This document shows positions 9,509 to 18,074 of a stretch of DNA of 64,000 bases, in pieces. The notes beneath the pieces are model-generated. The model ran no database searches. It saw nothing but the letters and a program-made list of their open reading frames with translations, and had not been told where the DNA came from. The stretch comes from CAJXZP01 sp963974475 (lineage in GTDB: Bacteria; Bacteroidota; Bacteroidia; Flavobacteriales_G; Salibacteraceae). Where the stretch lies: assembly GCA_963974475.1 (NCBI GenBank), contig CAXBCR010000001.1, forward strand, positions 307,313 through 371,312, in the 5' to 3' direction. A program made the translations under genes and the position numbers. Position 1 is the stretch's first letter, and every line of letters starts with the position of its first letter.

Positions 9509-10612
9509 TTATTGACTTGATTTCGCCCAGAAGGTTGCTTCAGGAGTTAGTATACCCTCCTTATATTCTGGTGTACGTGTGTTTAATATATTAGGACGGG
9601 TAATACCCGGAAGAATATGTACATCGTAAATTTCATCTACAGTCGACAAGTACGTAATTTTACCAACGATACTGCCAGTTGGTAAATATACAACAAGAAC
9701 GCCAGAATGATTTGCCGTTTTTGCAAATTCCAATTTTCCAAAAGTGGAGGAATTTTGACGAAGTTTTGATAATCCGATAAATAAATAGTCTTGATGCATT
9801 GACATTCCCCGCACAAAGCCGTCAACTTTCACCACCACATCGTATTTACCTGTTTGTGGATTTACTTTCACCAATTCACCCGTTGCAGATAATAGCACAT
9901 ATAATTCTCCATTAAAAATACGGGGTGAATGCGGCATTGCAAGACCTTCTATAATTACTTCATTCGAACTAACATCCATTACAATTCCACTTTTCGTGAT
10001 ATTCTCACGCCAACTTTGGGTTGTATTTCCTTTATTAAAGGCAGTGATATATTTTGGTAATCCATTTTCAAGAGCCATCCCATTTAAATGGCATCTATCC
10101 TCAGAAACCAAGGCATCAATAAATGGTGGGGTCCAATAAGGGGTAAAATTATAATTATCGTCAATTTTAACGATGTTTGAAAACAGGGTGTTGACCGCAA
10201 ACAAACTTCCGTTTTCACCAAAACTCAAATCATGAATATCTAGTGGTCCAGTATGGTAGGTTACCCTAGGCATATATAGGGCATCATACTTTTTAGGTGA
10301 TTTTGGATAGTGTTTTGCTAATTCAGAAGAATTTGAAAAAACGATAACTTCATCTTTACAGGCTAATGCCAGTTTTCCAGTTTCTTCCTCTTGTGCAATT
10401 CCCATCAACTTATCAAAATGTCGCGGAAGTTGAACAATGGCATTTTCATCCTTAGCTGAAAGAAAAATAAGCTTACCCGCTTGATAGGTTGATAACGATA
10501 TGGTACAATTTAACCGTTGTAACAATTCGGGAATCTGCGATGAATACTGACAAGCAAAAGGAGGAAATGCTTTTTGTGGAGCCACATTTTTTAGATGGTC
10601 TAAATTAGACAT
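9509..10612 (-). CDS. TIGR03032 family (DUF4915) protein
   Basis: 367 aa. Family-type motifs are visible: LNCTISLSTYQAGKL near residue 34, DIHDLSFGENG near 124, RCHLNGMALENG near 172, and GLAMPHSPRIFNGELYVL near 222. The sequence pattern suggests a beta-propeller. No signal peptide is apparent, so a cytoplasmic location is expected. The function of the family is not established; members often sit near glycan or surface-protein genes. Here it precedes an FG-GAP T9SS protein in a likely two-gene operon, which hints at a shared surface role. Confidence 0.8.
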   Translation of the reverse strand: MSNLDHLKNVAPQKAFPPFACQYSSQIPELLQRLNCTISLSTYQAGKLIFLSAKDENAIVQLPRHFDKLMGIAQEEETGKLALACKDEVIVFSNSSELAKHYPKSPKKYDALYMPRVTYHTGPLDIHDLSFGENGSLFAVNTLFSNIVKIDDNYNFTPYWTPPFIDALVSEDRCHLNGMALENGLPKYITAFNKGNTTQSWRENITKSGIVMDVSSNEVIIEGLAMPHSPRIFNGELYVLLSATGELVKVNPQTGKYDVVVKVDGFVRGMSMHQDYLFIGLSKLRQNSSTFGKLEFAKTANHSGVLVVYLPTGSIVGKITYLSTVDEIYDVHILPGITRPNILNTRTPEYKEGILTPEATFWAKSSQ

Positions 10613-10693
10613 AGATAAATGTATTAATTAGTTCTGTGGGATTTCAACCCAAGTTTCCATATAGTAGAACGGCAACTATAATAGTTAACGACT

Positions 10694-10701
10694 CAAACTT
10701 A
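10694..10701 (-). promoter_or_regulatory. -7 element for TIGR03032 operon
   Basis: The minus strand reads TAAGTTTG, matching TAnnTTTG, about 80 nt before the start codon at 10612. No clear -33 partner is visible, so this is tentative. Confidence 0.35.
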
Positions 10702-10746
10702 ACCCAAAAGAATTAAAACACCTAGATGAAGTAGGAAGTACCAAAA

Positions 10747-10780
10747 ATAAAAAAGCCCCAATCAAAAATGATTGAGGCTT
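10747..10780 (-). terminator. gltA terminator
   Basis: On the minus strand an 11-13 bp stem (AAGCCTCAATCA / TGATTGGGGCTT, one mismatch, 4-nt loop) is followed by TTTTTTATT. It lies 20 bp after the gltA stop codon. Confidence 0.85.
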
Positions 10781-10802
10781 TCGATATAAATTATTTTCGA
10801 AC

Positions 10803-12089
10803 CTAACGGTCACCCATTTCTAGGTAATCACGTTCCTTTTCACCTACATAAATTTGTCTAGGACGTCCAATTGGCTCATTGTTAGTTCTATTTTCTAACC
10901 ATTGTGCAATCCATCCTGGTAAACGACCAAGTGCAAACATTACGGTAAACATTTCTGTTGGAATACCTAATGCCCGGTAAATAATACCAGAATAGAAATC
11001 TACATTTGGATATAATTTACGATCCACAAAATATTCATCTTCCAACGCGTGTTTCTCCAATTTTTTGGCAATTTCTAAAATAGGATCATTAACCCCCATT
11101 GCTTTTAAAACTTCATCTGCAGATTCTTTTAAGATTCTAGCTCGTGGATCAAAGTTTTTATACACACGGTGGCCAAATCCCATTAAACGGAATGGATCAT
11201 CCTTATCTTTTGCTTTTAGGATATACTTTTCTGTATCTCCACCATCTGCTAAAATGGCTTCCAACATTTCAATAACTGCTTGGTTAGCTCCACCATGAAG
11301 TGGTCCCCAAAGTGCATTGATACCTGCTGAAATTGATACGTATAAGCTCGCATGTGAAGAACCAACTAATCGTACGGTAGAAGCAGAACAGTTTTGCTCG
11401 TGATCGGCATGAAGAATCAATAATTTATTCAATGCTTTGGATACCACTGGGTCCACCTTATAATCATCTGTAGGTAAGGCAAACATCATGTGCAAGAAGT
11501 TGTCTACGTAGCTCAACTTGTTATCAGGATACATCAATGGGTGTCCCTTTTCATTTTTATATGACCAAGCGGCCATCGTTGGCAATTTTGCGATTAAACG
11601 AATTATGCTCATTTTAACTTCATCCATTGATCTATTTGGATCTAAAGATTCTGGATAAAATGCAGTCAAACTTGTAACCATGGATGACAATACACCCATC
11701 GGATGAGCACTAGCAGGAAAACCTTCAAATATTTTACGGAAATCCTCATGAATTAAGGTATGATATTTAATTAAATCAGCCCATTCATGAAATTCTTTTT
11801 CCTTTGGTAAATACCCGTAAATCAATAAAAATGCAATTTCCAAGAAACTTGCTTTTTCCGCCAACTCTTCAATTCTATACCCTCGATATCTTAAAACTCC
11901 ATTTTCTCCATCTAAGTACGTAATTGCACTTTTTGTAGAACCGGTATTTTTATATCCATAATCCAAAGTTACCAGACCCGTTTTGGCCCTTAACTTAGCA
12001 ATATCAATTGCTGTTTCGTTTTCTGTTCCTGTAGTTAACGGCAATTCAAAATTCTCGCCTTTATATTTTATCTCAATAGTATCTGACAT
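10803..12089 (-). CDS. gltA: Citrate synthase
   Basis: 428 aa, the length of type II hexameric bacterial citrate synthases. It condenses acetyl-CoA with oxaloacetate, the entry step of the TCA cycle, in the cytoplasm. The catalytic set is present: LHADHEQNCSASTVRLVGSS (substrate His region), GPLHGGANQAV (active-site His), and GFGHRVYKNFDPRA (His/Arg binding oxaloacetate). The C-terminus ends in the usual RPRQIYVG followed by KERDY. It has its own promoter in the gap after eno and a strong terminator. Confidence 0.97.
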   Translation of the reverse strand: MSDTIEIKYKGENFELPLTTGTENETAIDIAKLRAKTGLVTLDYGYKNTGSTKSAITYLDGENGVLRYRGYRIEELAEKASFLEIAFLLIYGYLPKEKEFHEWADLIKYHTLIHEDFRKIFEGFPASAHPMGVLSSMVTSLTAFYPESLDPNRSMDEVKMSIIRLIAKLPTMAAWSYKNEKGHPLMYPDNKLSYVDNFLHMMFALPTDDYKVDPVVSKALNKLLILHADHEQNCSASTVRLVGSSHASLYVSISAGINALWGPLHGGANQAVIEMLEAILADGGDTEKYILKAKDKDDPFRLMGFGHRVYKNFDPRARILKESADEVLKAMGVNDPILEIAKKLEKHALEDEYFVDRKLYPNVDFYSGIIYRALGIPTEMFTVMFALGRLPGWIAQWLENRTNNEPIGRPRQIYVGEKERDYLEMGDR

Positions 12090-12128
12090 AATTTATTCGT
12101 TTATAAGTGTATCAATCAATTAGCTTTC

Positions 12129-12136
12129 CAAAAATA
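12129..12136 (-). promoter_or_regulatory. -7 element for gltA
   Basis: The minus strand reads TATTTTTG, matching TAnnTTTG, 39 bp before the gltA ATG. A TTG lies about 15 nt further upstream, closer than the ideal spacing. Confidence 0.45.
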
Positions 12137-12168
12137 AGTCCTCTTCTCTTCCAAGAAAAGCACATTTA

Positions 12169-13455
12169 TCATAGAAATTTTAGTTCTTTTCCCATATAAA
12201 AAGCTTGGTTTCCAAGCTCTTCTTCAATTCTCAGCAGTTGATTATATTTTGCAATTCTGTCTGTACGAGATGCCGAGCCAGTTTTAATTTGTCCTGTATT
12301 CAAAGCAACTGATAAATCAGCAATGGTAGTATCTTCTGTTTCACCAGATCTATGACTAATCACAGAGGTGTATGCATTTCTATGGGCCATATCCACCGCA
12401 GCAATAGTTTCTGATAAGGTACCTATTTGGTTTACCTTAATCAAAACACTATTTGCAATATCCTCTTCAATTCCCCTTTTTAATCTTTCGGTATTAGTCA
12501 CAAATAAATCATCGCCAACTAACTGAACACGATCACCCATTTTTTCTGTCATCAACTTCCATCCTGACCAATCATCCTCGTCTAACCCATCTTCGATGGA
12601 TACAATTGGGTATTTTTTAGCCCAGTTGTCAAAATAATCCACCATATCAGATGAACTTAATTTTTCACCCGAAGATTTATGTAAATGGTACACACCTTCA
12701 TCTTTCAAATAAAACTCCGAAGATGCAGCATCTAAAGCCAAATAAATGTCTTCACCAGGACGATACCCCGCCTTTTCAATCGCTTGAATAATAACTTCCA
12801 AAGCTTCCTCATTCGAAGATAAATTAGGTGCAAAACCACCTTCATCACCAACATTAGTAGACATCCCTTTGGCTTTCAATACCGATTTTAAATTATGAAA
12901 CACCTCTGCTCCCCAACGCAAACCCTCGCTAAATGAGGATGCGCCTGCTGGCATAATCATAAACTCCTGAATATCAATTTTGTTATCCGCATGAGAGCCT
13001 CCATTCAATATATTCATCATTGGTACTGGAAGCGTATGAGCACCCACACCACCAATATATTTATATAAAGGCAAATTCACAGAGTCAGCCGCAGCACGAG
13101 CCACTGCCATAGACACCCCTAAAATGGCATTTGCACCCAGGTTACCCTTATTTTTAGTACCATCAATTTCCTGCATCAATTGATCAATAGCAATTTGATC
13201 GTAAATGTAGGCACCTTTCAACTGTTCATTCAAAACGGTGTTTACATTGTTAACCGCTTTCAAAACACCCTTACCCATGTAAACGCCTTTATCGCCATCG
13301 CGTAACTCAACCGCCTCATGAATTCCTGTAGAAGCTCCAGAAGGAACAATAGCGCGACCTACAATTCCTTGGTTAGTCATTACTTCTACTTCTACGGTTG
13401 GATTGCCACGTGAATCTAAGACTTGACGGGCATGAATGTTATTAATGATACTCAT
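12169..13455 (-). CDS. eno: Enolase
   Basis: 428 aa. It converts 2-phosphoglycerate to phosphoenolpyruvate in glycolysis. The N-terminal domain begins IHARQVLDSRGNPTVEVEV. The TIM-barrel domain carries the Mg-binding Asp/Glu residues (LALDAASSEFY, SIEDGLDEDDW, LVGDDLFVTN) and the catalytic lysine in VLIKVNQIGTL, with the signature SHRSGETED near the end. It starts 20 bp after carA with no promoter visible between, so carA-eno is probably one transcript. A weak hairpin at 12142-12160 may end it. Confidence 0.98.
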   Translation of the reverse strand: MSIINNIHARQVLDSRGNPTVEVEVMTNQGIVGRAIVPSGASTGIHEAVELRDGDKGVYMGKGVLKAVNNVNTVLNEQLKGAYIYDQIAIDQLMQEIDGTKNKGNLGANAILGVSMAVARAAADSVNLPLYKYIGGVGAHTLPVPMMNILNGGSHADNKIDIQEFMIMPAGASSFSEGLRWGAEVFHNLKSVLKAKGMSTNVGDEGGFAPNLSSNEEALEVIIQAIEKAGYRPGEDIYLALDAASSEFYLKDEGVYHLHKSSGEKLSSSDMVDYFDNWAKKYPIVSIEDGLDEDDWSGWKLMTEKMGDRVQLVGDDLFVTNTERLKRGIEEDIANSVLIKVNQIGTLSETIAAVDMAHRNAYTSVISHRSGETEDTTIADLSVALNTGQIKTGSASRTDRIAKYNQLLRIEEELGNQAFYMGKELKFL

Positions 13456-13475
13456 ACTATTGGATTTAGAATTTA

Positions 13476-14582
13476 CTATTTATTACTATTCATTCGCTCT
13501 ACAAACTCATCAAATAAATAACGAGAGTCATGAGGTCCTGCGGAAGCTTCAGGGTGAAATTGTACAGAAAAAGCATTCTTATCTGTTCGTTTAATACCCG
13601 CTAATGTGCCATCATTTAAATGACGATGCGTTACTTCAATGTTTTCTGTTTGAAGCGCTTGTTCCATGTTCACAACAAAACCGTGATTTTGAGAGGTAAT
13701 TTCACCTTTTCCGGTAATTAGATTTTTAACCGGATGGTTAATTCCTCTATGCCCATTATGCATTTTCTCAGTTGTTAAACCACTTGCTAGAGACATCATT
13801 TGATGCCCCAAACAAATCCCGAAAGTTGGATTGTTTTCTTCAATTATTTGAGAAACCACTTTCTTCACTTCAGGAAGAGCCGATGGATCACCAGGCCCAT
13901 TAGACAACATAAATCCATTTGGATTCCAAGACTTCATTTCCTCATAACTTGTGTTATAAGGATATACTTTTAAATAACATCCTCTTTCGGAAAGGGATCG
14001 AAGAATATTGGTTTTAACTCCAAAATCTAATACCGCAACCTTTAAATCAGAGGATTCGTTTCCATAATAGTACGGTTCAGTACAAGAAACTTTAGAAGCC
14101 AATTCCAATCCATCCATGGAAGGAACGGTTTTCAATTGCGCTTTTAATTCTTCCAAATTCGACCCATTATTGGCAATAATACAGTTCATGGCACCGGCTT
14201 GACGCACATGTCTAACCAATGCCCTTGTATCGACATCTGAAATGCCAACCAATTTATTTTTTTCAAAATATTCTTGAAGGGAACCCGAAGCTGCTTCTCT
14301 AGAATAAACATCTGAGAATTTATTACATATTAGCCCTGCGATATTCACATTTTTAGATTCAACTTCTACTTCATTAATACCATAGTTACCAATATGCGGT
14401 GTAGTCATAACCAACATTTGACCATAATATGACGGGTCAGTAAAAATCTCTTGGTACCCTGTCATACCAGTATTAAAGGCAATTTCACCAGTACATACTC
14501 CCGTATGTCCTATCGATTTACCATGAAACACGGTACCGTCTTCAAGCAATAAGATTGCATTTTCCTTCTCACTAAATTTCAT
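13476..14582 (-). CDS. carA: Carbamoyl-phosphate synthase small subunit
   Basis: 368 aa. This is the glutamine amidotransferase subunit that feeds ammonia to CarB for pyrimidine and arginine synthesis. The N-terminal CPSase domain contains NTGMTGYQEIFTDPSYYGQ. The class I amidotransferase domain contains LSNGPGDPS, the nucleophile in FGICLGHQ, and the His-Glu pair in VQFHPEASAGP. No carB is found in the window, so the subunits are encoded apart. It has its own promoter just before the start and is followed by eno. Confidence 0.97.
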   Translation of the reverse strand: MKFSEKENAILLLEDGTVFHGKSIGHTGVCTGEIAFNTGMTGYQEIFTDPSYYGQMLVMTTPHIGNYGINEVEVESKNVNIAGLICNKFSDVYSREAASGSLQEYFEKNKLVGISDVDTRALVRHVRQAGAMNCIIANNGSNLEELKAQLKTVPSMDGLELASKVSCTEPYYYGNESSDLKVAVLDFGVKTNILRSLSERGCYLKVYPYNTSYEEMKSWNPNGFMLSNGPGDPSALPEVKKVVSQIIEENNPTFGICLGHQMMSLASGLTTEKMHNGHRGINHPVKNLITGKGEITSQNHGFVVNMEQALQTENIEVTHRHLNDGTLAGIKRTDKNAFSVQFHPEASAGPHDSRYLFDEFVERMNSNK

Positions 14583-14600
14583 CCTAAAGATTTTAATTCA

Positions 14601-14608
14601 CAAAGATA
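14601..14608 (-). promoter_or_regulatory. -7 element for carA-eno
   Basis: The minus strand reads TATCTTTG, an exact TAnnTTTG match, 19 bp before the carA ATG. This predicts a very short leader of about 12 nt. Confidence 0.55.
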
Positions 14609-14664
14609 ATACGAACACTTAAAAATCAGTTGAGTTTTAAGGTGTACATCTCATTTTTAAACAA

Positions 14665-14698
14665 AAAAAAAGGTAGTGAAAATTCACTACCTTTTTTT
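14665..14698 (-). terminator. Terminator of the ribosomal operon
   Basis: Stem GGTAGTGAA / TTCACTACC with a 2-4 nt loop, flanked by A-tracts and T-tracts on both sides, so it works in either direction. It lies 26 bp after the rplQ stop codon and closes the rpsL-to-rplQ operon. Confidence 0.9.
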
Positions 14699-14723
14699 AC
14701 ATTCGATTATGACATTAAATTTC

Positions 14724-15239
14724 TTATTTGTCAGTATCTTCTTTTTTGTCTTCTTTAGCCTCAGCCTTAGGAGCTTCTTCTACTTGTGCTTCATCAGCAG
14801 CAACTTTAGTTGTTGCGGTTGTAGCTTTAGCTCCACGTTTTCTACGTGTTTTCTTAGCTGGAGCAGCAGTAGTATAGATATCATTGAAGTCTACCAATTC
14901 AATCATACACATTTCAGCAGCATCACCTAAACGGAAACCTGTTTTGATAATACGTGTATAACCTCCTGGGCGATCACCAACTTTAGGAGCAACTACAGTA
15001 AACAATTCTGTTACCGCATATTTGTTTCCTAAATATCTAAAAGCCATTCTACGTGAGTGCATTGAATCAGTTTTACCTCTAGTAATAATAGGTTCAACGT
15101 AAATTTTTAATGCTTTTGCTTTTGCCACTGTAGTAGTAATACGTTTGTGCTCTATTAGAGAACAAGCCATATTAGTTAGCATAGCCTTACGGTGCCCAAC
15201 TTTACGTCCTAAGTGATTAAACGATTTATTATGTCTCAT
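14724..15239 (-). CDS. rplQ: Ribosomal protein L17
   Basis: 171 aa. The core ~115 residues are canonical L17 (MRHNKSFNHLGRKVGHRKAM, then IEHKRITTTVAKAKALK), a 50S protein near the exit tunnel. A ~55-residue Lys/Ala/Glu-rich tail follows that is absent from the E. coli protein. Such low-complexity tails are common on L17 in Bacteroidota. It is the last gene of the operon, 44 bp after rpoA. Confidence 0.97.
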   Translation of the reverse strand: MRHNKSFNHLGRKVGHRKAMLTNMACSLIEHKRITTTVAKAKALKIYVEPIITRGKTDSMHSRRMAFRYLGNKYAVTELFTVVAPKVGDRPGGYTRIIKTGFRLGDAAEMCMIELVDFNDIYTTAAPAKKTRRKRGAKATTATTKVAADEAQVEEAPKAEAKEDKKEDTDK

Positions 15240-15283
15240 CTTAATTTCTTTAATGAAGGATCGTCAAATCCTCAATTACAAAT

Positions 15284-16276
15284 TTATTCTTTGTCTAATT
15301 TGTACTTTAGAACATTCATTCCAAAGCTTAGGTTTTTCACCTCTACCAATTCGTCCAATTCCGTTAGTGATTTTTTACCGAAGTTACGGAACTTCAATAA
15401 ATCATTTCTTTGGTACTGAACTAAATCTCCTAAACTGTAAACCTCCGCAGCTTTTAAGCAATTTAATGCTCTTACTGAAAGGTCCATATCAACCAATTTA
15501 GTTTTTAACAATTGACGCATGTGTAATGATGTTTCATCAAATTCGTCATCCGCTGATTTATCTTCTGTCTCTAAAGAAATTTTCTCGTCACTAAACAACA
15601 TGAAGTGATGAATCAAAATTTTAGCAGCTTCACTTAAAGCATCTTTAGGAGTTATTGAACCATCGGTTTCAATATCCATAATTAACTTTTCGTAATCTGT
15701 TTTTTGTTCAACTCTGAAATTTTCAATTTCATATTTCACTTTTTTGATAGGAGTGAAAATAGAATCAATTGCAATTTCATTCAATTGTAAGTTCATTGTA
15801 TTCTGTTCCTCTGCAGGTAAATAACCTCTACCGTTCCCGATAGTAAGTTCAATTTGCATATTCACAGATTCGTCCATGTTACAAATAACCAAATCAGGAT
15901 TAAGAACTTGAAAAGAAGAAGTAAAGTTTCCTATGTCACCAGCAGTAAGTTGCTTTTGACCAGTTACTCTTACGATTAACTTTTCAGAATCTTGATCCTC
16001 AATTTGTCTCTTAAAACGTACTTGTTTAAGATTCAAAATGATTTCAGTAACATCTTCAATTACACCACGTATTGGCGTAAATTCATGGTCCACACCATCA
16101 ATCTTTACCGAAGTAATCGCAAAACCTTCCAATGAAGATAAAAGAATTCTTCTTAACGCATTTCCTATAGTGATACCATAACCTGGTTCTAACGGTCTAA
16201 ATTCGAATGTACCCTTACGGTCATCAGAATTTATCATTATAACTTTGTCTGGTTTTTGAAAATCTAAAATTGCCAT
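15284..16276 (-). CDS. rpoA: RNA polymerase alpha subunit
   Basis: 330 aa. The N-terminal assembly domain (residues ~1-230; GYGITIGNALRRILLSSLEG) is joined by an acidic linker (EDKSADDEFDE) to the C-terminal domain, which has the helix-hairpin-helix LRALNC..EVYSLGDLVQ and GKKSLTELDEL that contacts UP elements and activators. It is encoded in the usual place between rpsD and rplQ. Confidence 0.98.
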   Translation of the reverse strand: MAILDFQKPDKVIMINSDDRKGTFEFRPLEPGYGITIGNALRRILLSSLEGFAITSVKIDGVDHEFTPIRGVIEDVTEIILNLKQVRFKRQIEDQDSEKLIVRVTGQKQLTAGDIGNFTSSFQVLNPDLVICNMDESVNMQIELTIGNGRGYLPAEEQNTMNLQLNEIAIDSIFTPIKKVKYEIENFRVEQKTDYEKLIMDIETDGSITPKDALSEAAKILIHHFMLFSDEKISLETEDKSADDEFDETSLHMRQLLKTKLVDMDLSVRALNCLKAAEVYSLGDLVQYQRNDLLKFRNFGKKSLTELDELVEVKNLSFGMNVLKYKLDKE

Positions 16277-16314
16277 ATTATTAATTGGTATTATCAGGTA
16301 CCTAAACCTAATTA

Positions 16315-16920
16315 TTATTTAGAATATAACTCAACGATAAGTTGTTCCTTGATGTTTTCAGGAATATCCGCTCTTTCAGGGATGCTCATGAATTTACCTT
16401 CCAAGGCTGCCTTATCAAACTCAATCCAAGGGTAAGTTTTACCGTTAGAATTAACAGAATCTATAATTACAGTTAATGATTTAGATTTCTCACGTACTGC
16501 AATAATATCACCTACTTTCACTTGGTAAGAAGGAATATTTACAATATTTCCGTTTACAGTGATATGTCTGTGTGAAACAAATTGACGTGCACCATCACGA
16601 GTGGTTGAAATACCCATTCTGAAAACAGTGTTGTCCAATCTTGACTCACAAAGTTGTAATAAAATCTCCCCAGTAATACCAGTTTTAGCAGAAGCTTTCT
16701 TAAACAAGTTTGAGAATTGCTTTTCTAAAATACCATAAGTATACTTTGCTTTTTGCTTTTCAGTCAATTGCATTGAATACTCAGATAATTTTGGTCTCCT
16801 TTTGTTAGGTCCATGTTGACCTGGAGGAAAATTTCTTCTTTCTAGTACTTTGTCAGGGCCGAAAATTGGTTCTTTGAACTTTCTTGCAATTTTCGATTTT
16901 GGTCCTCTATATCTAGCCAT
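16315..16920 (-). CDS. rpsD: Ribosomal protein S4
   Basis: 201 aa. This is a primary 16S rRNA-binding assembly protein. It has the S4 RNA-binding fold (LCESRLDNTVFRMGI followed by ARQFVSHRHITVNG). The N-terminal KYRGPKS-type start is normal and no zinc-binding cysteines are seen. In many bacteria S4 represses its operon; no control site could be recognised here. Confidence 0.98.
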   Translation of the reverse strand: MARYRGPKSKIARKFKEPIFGPDKVLERRNFPPGQHGPNKRRPKLSEYSMQLTEKQKAKYTYGILEKQFSNLFKKASAKTGITGEILLQLCESRLDNTVFRMGISTTRDGARQFVSHRHITVNGNIVNIPSYQVKVGDIIAVREKSKSLTVIIDSVNSNGKTYPWIEFDKAALEGKFMSIPERADIPENIKEQLIVELYSK

Positions 16921-16942
16921 CTTATTCTTATCTCTAAATTAA

Positions 16943-17326
16943 TTAAACCCTTCTTTTCTTAGGTGGGCGACATCCATTATGAGGCATTGGAGTTACATCA
17001 ATAATTTCAGTAACCTCAATTCCATTATTATGGATGGTACGAATTGCAGATTCTCTACCTGCGCCTGGACCTCTTACGTATGCTTTCGCTTTACGCATTC
17101 CTGCCTCAAACGCAACTTTACAACAATCCTCTGCAGCTACTTGAGCAGCATAAGGAGTGTTCTTTTTAGAACCTCTAAATCCTAATTTTCCTGCAGACGA
17201 CCAAGAAATAACTTGCCCGTTAGCGTTTGTAATAGAGATGATAATGTTGTTAAATGACGAATGAACGTGCACTTGACCCATAGCATCAACTCTAACCTTT
17301 CTCTTTTTTGAAGACGATTTAGCCAT
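16943..17326 (-). CDS. rpsK: Ribosomal protein S11
   Basis: 127 aa. It contains [18 protein letters not shown] and the conserved C-terminal [26 protein letters not shown]-type end (here [19 protein letters not shown]). It lies on the 30S platform near the E-site mRNA. It is 22 bp before rpsD and 8 bp after rpsM in the operon. Confidence 0.98.
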   Translation of the reverse strand: [127 protein letters not shown]

Positions 17327-17334
17327 AGTTATTT

Positions 17335-17712
17335 CTATTTAACTGCTTTCTTTTTATTAGCAACGGTTTTACGTTTACCTTTTCTTGTTCGAGAGTTATT
17401 TTTAGTTCGTTGTCCACGTAACGGTAATCCCGCTCTGTGACGAATTCCTCTCTGTGAGCCGATATCCATTAATCGCTTAATGTTCATCTGAACTTCAGAA
17501 CGCAACGTACCTTCAACTTTAATGTTGTCAGTGATATACGCTCTAATCTTTGTTAGCTCATCGTCATTCCAATCCTTGATTTTCTTATCAGGATCTATTT
17601 CTAATTCAGTCAATAAACGTTTTGCCGTTGAGTGACCTACACCAAAAATGTAAGTTAATCCAATTCTACCCTTTTTGTTTACGGGTAAATCATTTCCTGC
17701 TATCCTAGCCAT
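17335..17712 (-). CDS. rpsM: Ribosomal protein S13
   Basis: 125 aa. It starts MARIAGNDLPVNKKGRIGLT and has the H2TH region GVGHSTAKRLLTE and the basic tail GLPLRGQRTKNNSRTRKGK that reaches the P-site tRNA. It sits at the 30S head, bridging to the 50S. It is separated from rpsK by 8 bp. Confidence 0.98.
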   Translation of the reverse strand: MARIAGNDLPVNKKGRIGLTYIFGVGHSTAKRLLTELEIDPDKKIKDWNDDELTKIRAYITDNIKVEGTLRSEVQMNIKRLMDIGSQRGIRHRAGLPLRGQRTKNNSRTRKGKRKTVANKKKAVK

Positions 17713-17724
17713 ACTAGTTAATTT

Positions 17725-17841
17725 TTATCCCTGTCTTTGTTTAAACTTAGGGTTCTTTTTGTTGATAACATAGAGACGCCCTTTTCTTCTTACAATTTTG
17801 CAATCAGAACTTCTCTTTTTAAGTGATGCTCGAACCTTCAT
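17725..17841 (-). CDS. rpmJ: Ribosomal protein L36, cysteine-poor form
   Basis: A 38-aa gene read directly from the minus strand between rpsM and infA: MKVRASLKKRSSDCKIVRRK, then GRLYVINKKNPKFKQRQG, then stop. The zinc ribbon of classic L36 (three Cys and one His) is lost: only Cys14 remains, with Ser, Asn and Phe at the other positions. This is the C-minus form, which needs no zinc. The position is the usual one. Confidence 0.95.
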   Translation of the reverse strand: MKVRASLKKRSSDCKIVRRKGRLYVINKKNPKFKQRQG

Positions 17842-17846
17842 GCTCT

Positions 17847-18065
17847 TTATTTATATCTATAAGTAATTCTTCCTTTTGATAAATCGTACGGAGACATCTC
17901 CACCTTTACTTTATCTCCTGGTAAAATTTTAATGTAATGCATTCTCATTTTACCTGAGATATGAGCCGTAATAACATGACCATTCTCCAGCTCTACTCTA
18001 AACATTGCGTTTGATAAAGCCTCTTTAATAGTTCCATCTTGCTCTATGGAAGGTGTTTTTGCCAT
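17847..18065 (-). CDS. infA: Translation initiation factor IF-1
   Basis: 72 aa, one OB-fold (IEQDGTIKEALSNAMFRVEL, then GHVITAHISGKMRMHYIKIL). It binds the 30S A-site during initiation together with IF-2 and IF-3. It is encoded between secY and rpmJ, 9 bp after secY. Confidence 0.98.
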   Translation of the reverse strand: MAKTPSIEQDGTIKEALSNAMFRVELENGHVITAHISGKMRMHYIKILPGDKVKVEMSPYDLSKGRITYRYK

Positions 18066-18074
18066 TTGTATAAT

